In this document: positions 25,427 to 37,182 of the stretch, piece by piece | How the letters are laid out: each line of letters begins with the position of its first letter | Numbering within the stretch: the first letter of the stretch is position 1 | NCBI GenBank assembly: GCA_020465985.1 | Contig: JAANYP010006942.1 | Location: 310,001-374,000 of the forward strand | DNA from: Centrapalus pauciflorus | Lineage: Eukaryota; Streptophyta; Magnoliopsida; Asterales; Asteraceae | DNA: 64,000 bases | Direction: 5' to 3' | The notes under the pieces: generated by a model | The model's database searches: none | The model's input: only the letters and a program-made list of their open reading frames with translations | What the model was told of the DNA's origin: nothing | Made by a program: the position numbers and the translations under genes

Positions 25427-27043
25427 CAATGAGTTTGATGTAATTGTCGGAAACTGGTTGATCGAAAATGAAGCTCACTTAGTCTGTAAGAAAAGAATGA
25501 TAAAGATAACTACACCGGAGGGGCGAGAGATTTGCATATACAGAGATTGGAGAAGTGGGGATCTGTATCTGTTGACCCTTGCTATGGCCCGAAAGCTGGA
25601 TGCTAAGGGCGGTGAGTCTTATTTGGCATACGCTATTGATGTCAAGGCTGAAAAGAAAATTGTGGCCGATGTGCCTGTTGTTTCTGATTTCCCAGATGTG
25701 TTTCCGGAAGACTTGTCTGGTGTGCCACCTGAAAGACAAGTGGAGTTTAGAATTGATTTGACCCCTAGAGCTGCCCCGATAACTCGTTCTTCGTATCGCC
25801 TTGCTTCTACGGAAATGCAAGAGATGATGAAACAACTTCAAGAGTTGTTAGATAAGGGCTTCATTTGACCGAGTCCATCTCCGTGGGGAGCGCCAGTACT
25901 ATTCGTGAAAAAGAAGGATGACACAATGAGAATGTGCATTGATTACTGTTAGCTGAACAAACTAAACTTAAAGAAAACGTATCCGCTGCCAAGAATAGAT
26001 GATTTGTTTGATCAGTTACATGGGGCTAGTTTCTTTTCTAAGACTGATTTGCGGTAGGGATACCATTAGTTGAAAGTGCGAGAAGAAGATGTACCAAAAA
26101 CAGCTTTCAGGACACGTTATGGGCATTACGAGTTTCTGGTTATGCCTTTTGGGCTAACCAATGCCCTGGCTATTTTTATGGACCTTATGAATAGAGTTTG
26201 TAGACTGATGTTGGACAAATCAAAGATTGTATTCATTGATGACATACTGGTATACTCTAAGTATGAAGCTGAGCATGCCATTCACCTGAAGGAGTTACTG
26301 GAAATATTAAGAAAGGAAAAGTTGTATGCCAAATTCTCAAAGTGTGAGTTTTGGTTACATCAGATTCAATGTTTAGAGTATGTGATTTCTGGAGCTGGGA
26401 TTTTGGTGAATCCCGCTAAAGTGGATGGATTATTATGTCACAATCAAGAAAACACCGTTTAAAGCTTTGTACGGAAGGACATGTAGGATCCCTACATGTT
26501 TGAAAAAAACTAAAGAGACTTCGATTGCTGAGCCTACATTATTACAAGAAATATACAAGAAGATACGACTAGTGAAGCATAACATGTAAGTGGCTCAGGA
26601 TCGACAGAAGTAATATTGTGATAGGAGACCTAAACCAATCAGCTTTGAGGTAAAAGATTGGGTATATCTGAAAGTATCATCGATGAGGGGTGTTACTCGT
26701 TTTTTGTAAAAGAGGCAAGCTGGCACCGAGGTGTGTTGGCTCATTTAGAATAACAGAAAAGTTGGGAATCAGTTATGTCATTTGGAATTACCTAAGGAAA
26801 TGTCAAAAATACACTTGGTGTTTCATGTGGGAAACTTTAGGAGATCATTTACTACTGGAAATGACGATTGGGCCGATAATACAGAGCTGAAGATAGATGA
26901 AAGGCTCCAATATGTAGAAGAGCCGGAATGTGTTTTGGACACCAAAGTGAAGAAGCTAAGGAACAAAGTGATTAAAATGGTGCTTATACATTGGAAGCAT
27001 CACAAAGGAAAAAACCACACATGGGAAACAAAAAAAAACTGAC
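25427..27043 (+). pseudogene. G1 pol remnant (protease tail, RT, integrase end, chromodomain)
   Basis: Opens with the protease tail FDVIVGNW. RT from about 25720 (PPERQVEFRIDL) carries stops near 25866, 25950 and 26057 but keeps FIDDILVYS near 26235. At about 26430 the frame passes from the RT end (NPAKVDG) straight into late integrase (KKTPFKALYGRTC). The tether, RNase H, zinc finger and integrase core seen in G2 (roughly 1.4 kb) are gone. The rest reads through stops near 26586 and 26612 and a frameshift near 26700 to the chromodomain-like tail (EPECVLDTKVKKLRNK, MVLIHWKHHKG) ending at 27040. No intron at the Q/IQ position near 26365, unlike G2. Confidence 0.85.
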
Positions 27044-27119
27044 TTGTTGAAGAAGCATCCGCATCTGTTCGAATCCAAGTAACTTCAAGGACGAAATTCA
27101 AGCGTGGTGGAGCCCGTGC

Positions 27120-27448
27120 TGTAACATCCTAAGTTTTAAATTATTGAAATCGAGGATAATTAGTTTAAAGTTTGTATTTAATATAATCAAGTTGGATATG
27201 TATGAAAATTTTGTATTCGGAAATTTAAAAGTTGTTGTTATGATAAGTAATTAAGAAATTTTAGAATTTCGAATTATTATTAAGTATGATGAAATTTAAA
27301 GTGTTAGCGGTGATAAAATAAAGATTAAAAAAACTTTACTTAATGAAATCAGATAAGTGGAGAGGCCACTTACGTCATTTACCGAAAATGATGAATAAAA
27401 AGACTATTAGTCTTTCATTAGCTCATTTCATCACTTCACTTCCAAACA

Positions 27449-27486
<38 letters not shown>

Positions 27487-28535
27487 GAATTTTGCTGAAA
27501 TTTGAAATTCTTGGAAAGAAATTTGTAAATCAAAGCTAATATATCAAGATTTCAGTCTAAATCAAGGTAAGAAAATAATTTCTACATTTGGGGTTTTATT
27601 TTGGAGAGTTAAAGATGAAAAATCGGATTTTGAATCTGATGGATTATTGTTAAATGTATGATATTTTAGTTGGAAAACATCTAGAGGTTCCCAGAAGTAT
27701 CAGAAACAAGAAACGTTCATTGAATCGATTAGAAAGGTAAGAAATGTTGATTTTTATAATTTTTTGTGTTCTTCAGAAGTTTTCTCATTTTTGGTTTAAT
27801 CTGGACGAATTTGAACGTTATTGATGGGGAAAACGGACTAGAAACACTCAATACATGATAATATATCAATCGTATGAATTGCATGTAAGTGAAATTGAGT
27901 TTAGCAAATTTTTAAGCAAAAACTCATAGTTGCGACTGCAGTTCTGCAAGTCGACTCGGCGAGCCGCCAAGAACAACTCGAATGGGACCCGAACTCGGGT
28001 AGGTCAATTTCAGGTCAAGTCATTTATGGGTTATTCTTGGGTACAAGCGAAATCTGGCCGAGAACCGAAATTCGGACCTCCACTCGGTGAGTCGAGTTGG
28101 AAGACTCGGCGAGTCGGCCCCAGTTCATGCGGAACTCGGTTCTGGTTTAAAGGACCCTAATTTCCGGTTTAAAAAGAAGATTTTTGAGATAATTTTTGTA
28201 GTATAATTAGACATTTAATGATGGGTTCTTTGGACATAATGACGATCCAAACATTGGGTTTTAAATATGAATTCCGGATGGCGAATCCGAAGAATTAACA
28301 CTTTAAATTGTGAAACTTGATGAGAAAGATTACTAAATAATCATTGATGGTATTTTCCTATGGAAATGTAACAGGTCCCTTGTGGTGTTGTCAAACACAC
28401 AGTGGGGTACTTTGTGAAATCCGGTTGAAAGCCCAAAGAGAAATAATATAACTTGAAGTTAATTAACGCACCCATTGTGAGTACTTATGATTGCATATGT
28501 CTACATTTGATTTATGTTAGTTGTTGCCTGCTAAG
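27120..28535 (+). repeat. G1 3' LTR, truncated
   Basis: Begins TGTAACATCC after GTGGTGGAGCCCGTGC. It contains a (TC)n tract (27451-27483), donor-like CAAG|GTAAGAAA at 27567 and a second AAAG|GTAAGAAA at 27737. It aligns with 6773-7400 from about 27896. It stops at 28535 (CTGCTAAG), where the 5' LTR copy goes on with CTGCTGAGGCATG. The missing end is not found after C2. Confidence 0.85.
27451..27483. repeat. (CT)n microsatellite in G1 3' LTR
   Basis: Perfect CT repeat in the leader-like part of the LTR. G2 and the solo LTR families have shorter CT/GA-rich tracts at the same relative place. Confidence 0.95.
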
Positions 28536-28555
28536 TGTAGGTCCCAAAAGGTTTC
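28536..28555 (-). repeat. inverted 20-bp tip of the C2-family LTR
   Basis: TGTAGGTCCCAAAAGGTTTC is the exact reverse complement of the last 20 bp of the C2 5' LTR (29633-29652). It directly abuts the start of that LTR (TGTTAGGCAC at 28556). See findings. Confidence 0.85.
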
Positions 28556-29652
28556 TGTTAGGCACAAAAAGGCCTCAGTCAAACGTGCTGTACATCTGAG
28601 GGGGAGATTTTTAATCAACCCTGTTGATGCATTTGAAGGTTGAATTTAAGGCCTGTTATATGCCTTATTGAAACCTGAAAATGATTTGCAATATCAGCTC
28701 AAAGTTGTTTACAATGTTGCATTTGTTGCAACAAAGGCAGTTTGTCCAAGCTGTTCTGTTTGCTGAATAGGCTGGACATAAACTGTCTACGCTGCTCTGT
28801 TGTCTTGAGCAGCTTGGGCAGTTTTTAAGTGTTCTGTTCTTTGTGAACAGGTTAAACACTTTATGGAATATGTTTCCAAGTCCTCATGTATTGTTTTTGA
28901 CTACAAGATCAGTTTACACGTCGAAGACAAAGTGGAAAACAGAACTACACAGCCTGCCCACGTTGTTCTGTTACATGAAGACAAACAGATATTTGAAAAG
29001 GGTGACAGACCTTTTCTTATATCAAAATGGCATTAGCAAAAGAAGAAAGATGCAAAGTTGACATTCCTCTTTTGGTTAAAGCTTTATGCAACAGTGACAA
29101 AAGGAAAAAGACAAAGATTCTACCATGTGAAGACGAAGGTCCTTTATCAGAACGTGTAGAAAGGTGTTTTGTCCTTTTGGAAAGTCTCTCTTTTATCTCT
29201 TCTGTCCAATGAAAAAGCTTCACTGAGATACTCCTTTTGAGTATAAAAGGAAGCTTCTAAGGAAAAAAGAAATATCAAGAGAGTGTGATATCAGAACTTG
29301 CATTGAATTGTGTTATTCCATGCATGCAAGTCTGCTTATACAAAACAGTCAAGTGTGTCTAAGTTGTTCCTGTATAAGTTGCCCTTCTGAGTCTTGTAAA
29401 AACAGTGAGTGCCTCTAAGTGAGGGTGATCATTGTAACTAGTCTGAGTATGTTTTAGATTAGTTGATAAACTGTTTTATCTGTCATCTCAGCTTGAACCT
29501 TTCCGCATTCAAGCTTGTTTGTAATTAACTTTTGTTGATAACACATACAAACATTGAGAAAAGAGTGTTTAAGTTTTAAATAGCTGTATTCACCCCCCCC
29601 CCCCCCTCTACAGCTTAGAGCTATACATTTGGGAAACCTTTTGGGACCTACA
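28556..29652 (+). repeat. C2 5' LTR (1097 bp)
   Basis: Starts TGTTAGGCAC, ends GGGACCTACA. It contains C14 at 29593-29606 and copies of AACAG/CTGTT-type motifs. It differs from the 3' LTR by many substitutions and by a short CTGTTCTTTGTGAACAG duplication present only in the 3' copy, so C2 is much older than G2 and NA1. Confidence 0.93.
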
Positions 29653-29654
29653 AC

Positions 29655-29666
29655 TGGTATCAGAGC
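29655..29666 (+). other. C2 primer binding site, tRNA-iMet type
   Basis: TGGTATCAGAGC two bases after the LTR. Confidence 0.9.
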
Positions 29667-29716
29667 AGTGTTAGAGTGTGTGTCATCTCTAAGATCTCTC
29701 ATTCTCCCTACGTTTC

Positions 29717-29810
29717 CATGGACAACAGTTCTGCAAACTCCTCTGACTATGACAATGGGTCAATGGCCAAACCCCCAAAGTTCAATCATCAGAACTTCTC
29801 TGGCTGGAAG
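29717..29810 (+). pseudogene. C2 gag, first fragment
   Basis: ATG at 29717 opens a Copia Gag N-terminus (PPKFNHQNFSGW). After Trp-Lys the frame is cut by G2 (TSD GGAAG, 29806-29810) and resumes at 39684 (CRMMLYLE). Confidence 0.88.
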
Positions 29811-30206
29811 TGTAACAACCTAACTTTTGCCAAGCATGTAAATATCTGATTTTGAGATAATAATGTAATTTTATTACATTATTTATGATGTAAGTTATTT
29901 AAGTTTGAAATTATTTACTTAAATTATATATATGATATTAATTATTAAAGATGAGTAAATTAAAAGAGATGTAAAATACAAAAAATATAGTGGGTTAAAT
30001 TTTAATGTAACTAAATGGATATAAAATCAAATTAAATGATCATTAAGATCATTAATCTTGAAAGCTCTCTCTCTCTCTAATCTCTCTCTACACTCTCGGC
30101 CATCTCAACATTCACAAGAAATTCAAGAATTGCTCAAGTAATTGAAGATTTAATATAAGAAGGAGTTACAAGAATCAAAGATCAACAAGAATCTGCAAAA
30201 ATTGAG

Positions 30207-31941
30207 GTAAATATTTCTGAAAATCTTGAAAATTTTAAGTTTGGTTCGGTTTTTGTAGAAAACCGAAAATACAAGAATTATAACATGAATTTGGGGTTGC
30301 ATGTTTAAAATTTCGACAGATTATGATGAATATATGTTAATAAATGTTAAAGAAACAAAGATTTTAGTTTAGATCATCCAAAACATTAAAGAAATCGGAA
30401 TTTTGATGAAAAACTTGTGTTTTTGATAAAAGTTATCATTTTTGGATAATCTTGATTAAAATATGATGTTATTAATAGGGAAAAATGTATAAAATTAATC
30501 CAATAATGTTAATATAACTATATAATTAGTTGCATGTTGATAAAATGAATTTTTAAGAATTATTTGATAAGAACCCGTATGAACAAAATGATGAACATGA
30601 TGAACAAATTCTGGAAATTATGAAGTTTTAGGATCCGAATTCGGTGAAACCCGAATTCGGATGATTGGACTATTTCGGATAATTGGACTATTTCGGATGA
30701 TTGGACTATTTCGGATGATTGGACTATTTCGGATGATTGGACTATTTCGGATGATCAATTCGGATCCCATCATGATTTCGGATTCCCTGTTTCGGATGTG
30801 ATCCTAATTCGGACTTATACTCAAATTCGGATGATCCCAATTCGGTCCTAGCATCCTAATTTCTGATGATGTCAGACTCGGATGATCATAGGTCCGAGTT
30901 CGGGTAACCATATGGTCCGAATCTGGTTGGCTATTTCGGATCGGATTGGTACGGACCCGGATGGTCCGAACTTGGGGGATCCGGATCCGAAAACTTGATT
31001 TTGATAGGTTTAATTAAATAAATGATTTATATATATAAGAGAAAGAGAATTTATGAGAATTTAATGAAAGATTGACAAGTTATCAGTTATCAGAATCAGA
31101 TAGAATTACAGATTTTAATGACCAAAAAATGATGAAATTCCATGATAATAATGATAAAGATGATGAAATTAACATGATATTATCATGAATGAATTTGAAC
31201 AGGTTCAGTATATTCTGAACAAAGATTTAAAAACTTAAAGACTTGAAAGCGGGTCTCTGATTTGAAAAGAATTGACAGAACAGATTGACAAAGATAAAAA
31301 TCCTGAGATAACTCAGGTGGCAGATCCTTATATCTGTTTGACCAAGATCCAGACTAGTGAGTTATAGATATTGAGATTGAACATGCATAGATCCGGTTGA
31401 GATATATTGTTGCTGTTAAATTTATTGACATTTATTTATCAGCTGGATTGAGACCTGTGCACACCATGGTTGAGTGTTGCCCAGTGAATCATGATAGCTA
31501 TTTGATTATCTTTTCATATTGCATTTAATATTGCTTCAGACTTTGCTTTATGATTTATTGCTATCATGACTTCTAAGATATATGCTTCCATTATTGATCA
31601 GACATTTGATAGAATTGATTCAGCTTGACTAGCCCTTATGGTCTATTGTTCTAGACCCGGCTATTTCACCAGTTCTTATGAACTTGGTAATGACCTCCGA
31701 TGTTCCGCCATATTGACTTACTGGTAGCTAGCCCAGTATGTGGCTAATCCCCACGATTTAAGCGTGAGTGTGGCTTGAAAATCATCCGATCTTATGATAC
31801 TATATCTCAATCATGAGGGCTGTAGCGGCAGCCAAGACATATCACGCTAAGACTAATGACTCCGCTTGACACGCATGTTGATATTGAAAATCTATAAACT
31901 CACTAAGCTTTGCTTACAGATGTTGCATTAATATTTTACAG
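30207..31941 (+). other. putative leader intron in G2 5' LTR
   Basis: Donor TTGAG|GTAAATAT and acceptor ATATTTTACAG|GAAAAGCC, preceded by CTCACTAAGCTTTGCTTAC and followed by CTGCAGGACCTAGT, the same block as in the other families. The 3' LTR has the same sites at 37581 and 39330. Since the segment is present in both LTRs, the RNA copied into this element was not spliced here. Confidence 0.5.
30635..30990. repeat. tandem 18-bp units and CCGAATTCGG array in G2 LTR
   Basis: Five units of about 18 bp (GATTGGACTATTTCGG core) flanked by irregular copies of ATCCGAATTCGGATG. The same array occurs in the 3' LTR at 38010-38375, which has one more 15-bp unit near 38335. Confidence 0.9.
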
Positions 31942-32292
31942 GAAAAGCCAAATGAAAATCACCTGCAGGACCTAGTACTTAGGTCATTCAAGAACCAAGT
32001 TTTGAAGCTTTCTTAGACCACTACTCAACAAACTTTCTGGTACTGATTGGAAGACAGCAAATGTGGTGGTTCTGGGTAGACTTGATGTGATGTATGATGT
32101 TATGATTAGATTAGATGTTACCCTTTTATAACTTTATTTTTGAAATATGTAATTTAAATCCTAATCTGTAATGTACATGTAATTTAATTTTCCGCATTAT
32201 AATTACCCTATCTTAGTATGATTGATATCGTGTTGCATGAATTGGGACCTAGACTGGTGAGAACTGCCCCGTAAGGGGTGGTCTTCACAGGA

Positions 32293-32304
32293 TGGTATCA
32301 GAGC
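32293..32304 (+). other. G2 primer binding site, tRNA-iMet type
   Basis: TGGTATCAGAGC three bases after the LTR end CACA. Confidence 0.92.
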
Positions 32305-32488
32305 ACTAGTTTGAGTGAATCAAGTATTACGTGAGTATACTTGATCTCAAACTGAAGCAATACATATATATCAATCATTTAGGTGGTTTGAACTGAGATA
32401 GGATGTACAGACTATTAGGATGGGAAAAAGGGTACATAGATCTAAGTCTATAAACTGATAGTTAATTGATTTTAATTTTCAGTAGAAG

Positions 32489-35400
32489 ATGTCAGGATCA
32501 GGATCAGGTGATATTCCCAGCAACATGAACCCACAACAGATGTTTGAAATGATGCAACAACTTCTAGCCCAACACTCAGAACAACAGAACAAAATAATGC
32601 AAGAACAGTTTCAGGCCAGAGATGAGGCCGAAGCTAAAAGACGTGAAGAAAAGAAAAATAAGAGAAAAGAAAAGCAAGTCCAGACCAATGAATCTGATTC
32701 TGATAATTCAAATCCAGAAACCCAAATTGCTCAGCCAAAAGGCTGCAAGTTTAAGGATTTTAAAGCTAGCGGTGCGTTGAATTTTGAAGGAACAGTTAAT
32801 CCGATTCAGGCGATGGATTGGATTAGCCACACTGAAGAAATCTTCCGGATTTCTGATTGCTTAGATTCTAAGAAGGTGAGTTATGCGTCTGCATTGTTTG
32901 TCGGAGCTTCCCGTGCCTGGTGGAAAACTCAGAGAAGTATCTACGGCGAAGAAATAATTCAGACTATAGAATGGAACCAATTTCTCGACATGTTCAACGC
33001 AAAGTACTGTCCAGTCGATCAACAAGATAAGATGGAAGTCCAATTGATGCAGCTGACTCAGGGGACAAAGACTGTTGATGAATACGAGCACGAATTCTCA
33101 AGACTATGCGGCTACTCTTCCTATCAAGTTGCTACCGAAGAAAGAAAGATGAATAGATTTCGTGTAGGACTTAATCCAGGATACAGACATCCGATGAGCG
33201 CTATCAAATATAAGAGTTATCTGGAAATGGTAGAAGCAGCGAGACAGATCGAGCGAGGGTACTTAGAGTACGGCGATCAGCTATACGCTTCAACGACTAA
33301 CCCAATGAATCCGTCTCCTCCGAAGAAACAAAGATTTGGCAGTTTTTTCAAGCCAAATAAGTCGCAATCCCAGCAATCCCATCAGCATAGTTCACAACAG
33401 AAAGCACAAGTTTACTCCCTCACGAACGAGCCGCGATTCTGCAAGAGATGCAGAAAGTCACACATGGGATTGTGCAATCCAGAAGATGTTACTTGCTTTG
33501 CGTGCAACATGATCGGTCACAGTAGTGAAGAATGTCCACAGCAGGGACGTGGATGTGCAAAATGCGGGAAAAGGGGACACTTTATGTATCAGTGTCGTAG
33601 CGGGTCGCGTTATCAGTCTCAGTCATCAGCTGGAGGATCTACAGTTAAGAGTTCTGCTGCAACGCCGACTGCACGGACTCGAGCTTTCCAAATCACAGCC
33701 GAGGAAGCAAAAGAAACACCTGATGTAGTTACGGGTATGTTTTTACTTAACTCGATTCCGGCTCGTGTATTATGTGATTCTGGCGCAAGTTGTTCTTTCA
33801 TATCAACCTCTTTTGCACGACAATTATGTAAGTCTCCATCAAAGCTTCCCGTGATATTAGACATTGAGACAGCCAGTAACAATCTCGTTATGGCTGATTC
33901 CGTTTATCGTAATTGCACACTACTTGTTGATAATATCGTATTCAATCTCGACCTCATCCCGATTCCGTTGAAAGAATTTGACGTCATCATCGGCATGGAT
34001 TGGCTAATGAACAACGAGGCTACAATTATCTGCAACCAGCGAGTCATTAGAATCAAGTCTTCAGACGGCCGAGTACTTGAGATCAAGGGCGAGAAGCGGA
34101 AAGGTGCACATTGTTTCATATCTTTTAAAAAAGCGCATAAGTACTTATCTAAGGGTCACAAATCTTATATCTGTTATGTTTCATCTGAATCCAACTCTGA
34201 AAAGAAATCGTTGTCCGATATTCCTATCGTCTGTGAGTTCCCAGACGTATTCCCTGACGATATTTCCGGAGTGCCACCGGAACGTCAAGTCGAGTTCAGT
34301 ATTGACTTGGTTCCTGGTGCGGCTCCTATTGCAAAAGCTCCATACAGACTTGCACCTGCAGAAATGCAGGAAATGTCAAAGCAACTGCAAGAGCTGTTAG
34401 AGAAGGGGTTTATCCGACCGAGTTCTTCTCCGTGGGGTGCACCAGTTCTATTTGTTAAAAAGAAAGACGGAACTTTCCGTATGTGCATCGACTACCGCGA
34501 GTTGAACAAAGTCACCATAAAGAATAAATATCCTTTGCCCAGGATCGATGATCTGTTTGATCAGCTGCAAGGAGCCAGCTATTTCTCGAAAATAGATCTC
34601 CGTTCTGGGTATCATCAACTGAAAGTAAGAAATGAGGATATACCGAAGACAGCTTTCCGTACAAGATACGGTCATTACGAATTTCTTGTGATGCCGTTTG
34701 GTTTGACAAATGCACCAGCGGCGTTCATGGACCTCATGAATCGCGTGTGCAGACCAATGCTGGATAAATCAGTTATCGTATTCATAGACGATATTCTGAT
34801 TTACTCCAAAACGGAGGCTGATCATTCTATTCATTTACGACAGTTGCTAGAGTTGTTAAGAAAAGAAAGACTCTACGCAAAATTTTCTAAATGCGAATTC
34901 TGGCTCAGACAGGTATAATCTCTATTATATATGTCTTGAGCTGTTTCCTTAACTATCCTATGATTCACATCAGAACTTGAATTTCTATCTTGATTATCTT
35001 ATAGATTCAATTCCTTGGCCATGTCATTTCTGGCGAAGGAATATCCGTTGATCCGTCAAAAGTCGAGGCTGTTCAGAAGTGGCAAACACCTCGTAATGCC
35101 TCGGAAATAAGAAGTTTCCTCGGATTGGCTGGTTACTATCGGCGATTCATAAAGGACTTCTCGAAGATTGCTGTGCCACTTACGATGCTAACACGAAAGA
35201 ATACTCCTTTCGTTTGGACCGATAAACAGCAAGAGGCATTCGATATTCTGAAGCAAAAGTTGATTCAAGCGCCGATCCTAGCCTTGCCAGAAGGCAATGA
35301 TGATTTCGTTGTTTACAGCGACGCATCTGGTACTGGCTTAGGATGTGTTCTCATGCAAAGAGGAAAGGTTATTGCCTACGCTTCAAGGCAATTAAAGGAT

Positions 35401-37144
35401 TACGAGAAAAGTGCACCAACTCATGATCTTGAGTTGGCTGCCGTTACCTTTGCACTGAAGATCTGGCGTCATTATCTATATGGGACTCGGTGTCAGCTTT
35501 ACACCGATCATAAGAGTCTCAAATACCTTTTTACTCAAAAAGATCTGAACATGAAGCAGTGTCGGTCCTTAGAATTTATCAAGGATTATGATTGCGAGAT
35601 CTTATATCATCCCGGCAAAGCAAATGTTGTCGCGGATGCGTTGAGTAGAAAAGTGTATCCTGAAAAGTGCTGCTATGCCTTAACTCCGGTTATATTCTCT
35701 TCTGATCTTATAGAAGACATCAAAGTTGCTCAAGCCGAGGCACTGAAAGAAGAGAATATTGATTCTGAAAATCTTAAAGGGCAGTTACAATTTCTAACTC
35801 TGAACCATTTGGGACTTCACTGTCTCTAGGGAAACCGAATCTGGGTTCCTAAGTATGGTTCAATCCGTCGCACTCTTCTCTCTGAAGCTCATCAGTCCAA
35901 GTTATCTGTTCATCCTGGCAGCTCAAAGATGTACTTTGATCTGAAAGCTGATTACTGGTGGCCAGGAATGAAGAAAGACATCGGAAAATGTGTTGAAAGC
36001 TGCAAAGTGTGTCAGATGGTTAAGGCAGAACATCAGAAACCCTTCGGGGATATGCAACCACTACCAGTTCCTGAATGGAAGTGGGAGCATATAACAATGG
36101 ATTTCATCACAAAGCTGCCGAAAACCAAAAGACAACACGACTCCATTTGGGTAGTCGTGGATCGTTTAACGAAATCAGCACATTTCATTCCGATGAAGGA
36201 AACTTATTCTCTCGATAGATTGGCACAGCTGTACATCACTGAAATTATTTCACGTCATGGTGTGCCGAAGTCTATCATTTCTGATCGTGATAGTCGTTTC
36301 ACATCAAGATTCTGGCAAGCACTACAAGATGGGATGGGTACTCGGATTTCTATGAGTACTGCTTATCATCCTAATGCAGACGGCCAGAGTGAACGTACTA
36401 TCCTAACTCTCGAAGATATGCTTCGTGCCTGCATTCTTGATCTAGGTGGTAACTGGGATGACCACTTGCCGTTGGTCGAATTCTCATACAACAACAGTTA
36501 TCATTCTACGATCAAGATGGCTCCTTTTGAGGCTTTATACGGAAGAAAGTGCAGAACTCCCACCTGTTGGCATGAAACCGGCGAATCGCCAATAGCAGGA
36601 CCTGCCCTTCTACAGTTGACTCACGAAAAGATTCAACTCGTTAGAAGAAACATACTTGAAGCTCAAAGCAGGCAGAAGTCATACTATGATAACCGGCACA
36701 GATCAATCAGCTTTGCGGTTAACGATTGGGTGATGCTGAAAGTATCCCCAATGAAGAATGTGGTGCGGTTTATTAAAAGAAACAAGCTAGCTCCGAGATT
36801 TATTGGTCCGTTCAAGATTGTGGAAAAGATTGGAAATCAATCTTATCGTCTTGAACTACCAGCTGACTTAGCTGGCTACATCCTGTATTTCATGTTAGTC
36901 ACTTGAGAAAGAGTTTAGCAGACGAAAGAGAAGTGAAGATACCACATGTTAACCTGCAAATTGATGAAAAGCTTAGAGTGGTTGAAGAGCCAGAATGTAT
37001 TCTGGATTCGAAGACTAAGAAGCTACGAAATAAAGATATACAGATGGTGCTCGTCCAGTGGAAACACCACAAAGGTTCGCATCAGTCTTGGGAATCGAGA
37101 GATGTAATGAAAGCAACTTATCCCAGTCTGTTCGAACATACCTA
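32489..37144 (+). pseudogene. G2 gag-pol polyprotein, nearly intact
   Basis: The single frame starts at ATG 32489 (MSGSGSGDIPSN). Gag: ASRAWWKTQ, EYEHEFSRLCGY, then zinc knuckles CFACNMIGHSSEEC and CAKCGKRGHFMYQC (about residues 345-375). Protease: VLCDSGASCSFIS, DVIIGMDWL. RT: from PPERQVEFSIDL, palm FIDDILIYS near 34790. At 34912 the frame meets a 92-bp GT-AG segment and resumes exactly in phase at 35005. RNase H: YSDASGTGLG, DLELAAV, YTDHKSL. TAG at 35827-35829 is probably a mutated CAG. Integrase: HPGSSKM, CKVCQMVK, ITMDF, SDRDSRF, GQSERT, and a GPF motif (APRFIGPFKIVEKIG). A one-base loss near 36875 shifts the frame; the tail (LRNKDIQMVLVQWKHHKG) ends with the stop after SLFEHT at 37142-37144. 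Confidence 0.93.
34913..35004 (+). other. intron-like GT-AG segment in G2 pol (92 bp, phase 0)
   Basis: CAGACAG|GTATAATCTC at the left and TATCTTATAG|ATTCAATTCC at the right. Taking it out joins Trp-Leu-Arg-Gln to Ile-Gln-Phe-Leu-Gly, which is uninterrupted in G0 (1925-1965) and G1 (26355-26375). The segment is T/A-rich, holds stops in the pol frame and has the size of a short plant intron. No terminal repeats or target duplication suggest a transposon. Confidence 0.75.
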
Positions 37145-37182
37145 ACTTCGGGGACGAAGTTTGTGCGTGGTGGAGCCCATTC

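Larger units (their letters stand above)
10240..27119 (+). mobile_element. Ty3/Gypsy element G1, internal region, split by Copia C1
   Basis: The primer site TGGTATCAGAGC lies at 10245-10256, six bases after the LTR. The gag remnant is 10430-11290. The reading of protease crosses from LDLIQIE at 12687 to FNEFDVIVGNW at 25427 once C1 and one GAGTT duplication are taken out, which shows that both halves are one element. RT follows, then a large deletion, the integrase C-terminal part and a chromodomain-like tail (KKLRNKVIKMVLIHWKHHKG). LTR pieces lie on both sides. It is the oldest host layer in this window. Confidence 0.85.
29811..32289 (+). repeat. G2 5' LTR (2479 bp)
   Basis: TGTAACAACC to GTCTTCACA. 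It has a CT-rich leader-like stretch (30063-30095), a donor-like site at 30207, five tandem 18-bp units around GATTGGACTATTTCGG (30654-30745), further CCGAA motifs to 30990, and an acceptor-like site at 31941. Confidence 0.95.

Noticed and set aside
28843..29212. Small ORFs in the C2 5' LTR, repeated at 58262-58659
   Set aside because: Lie in LTR sequence, differ between the two copies by stop-free chance and have no coding features.
30654..30745. 18-bp repeats at regular spacing as a possible CRISPR-like array
   Set aside because: Direct tandem units with no spacers, within a plant LTR and copied in both LTRs.
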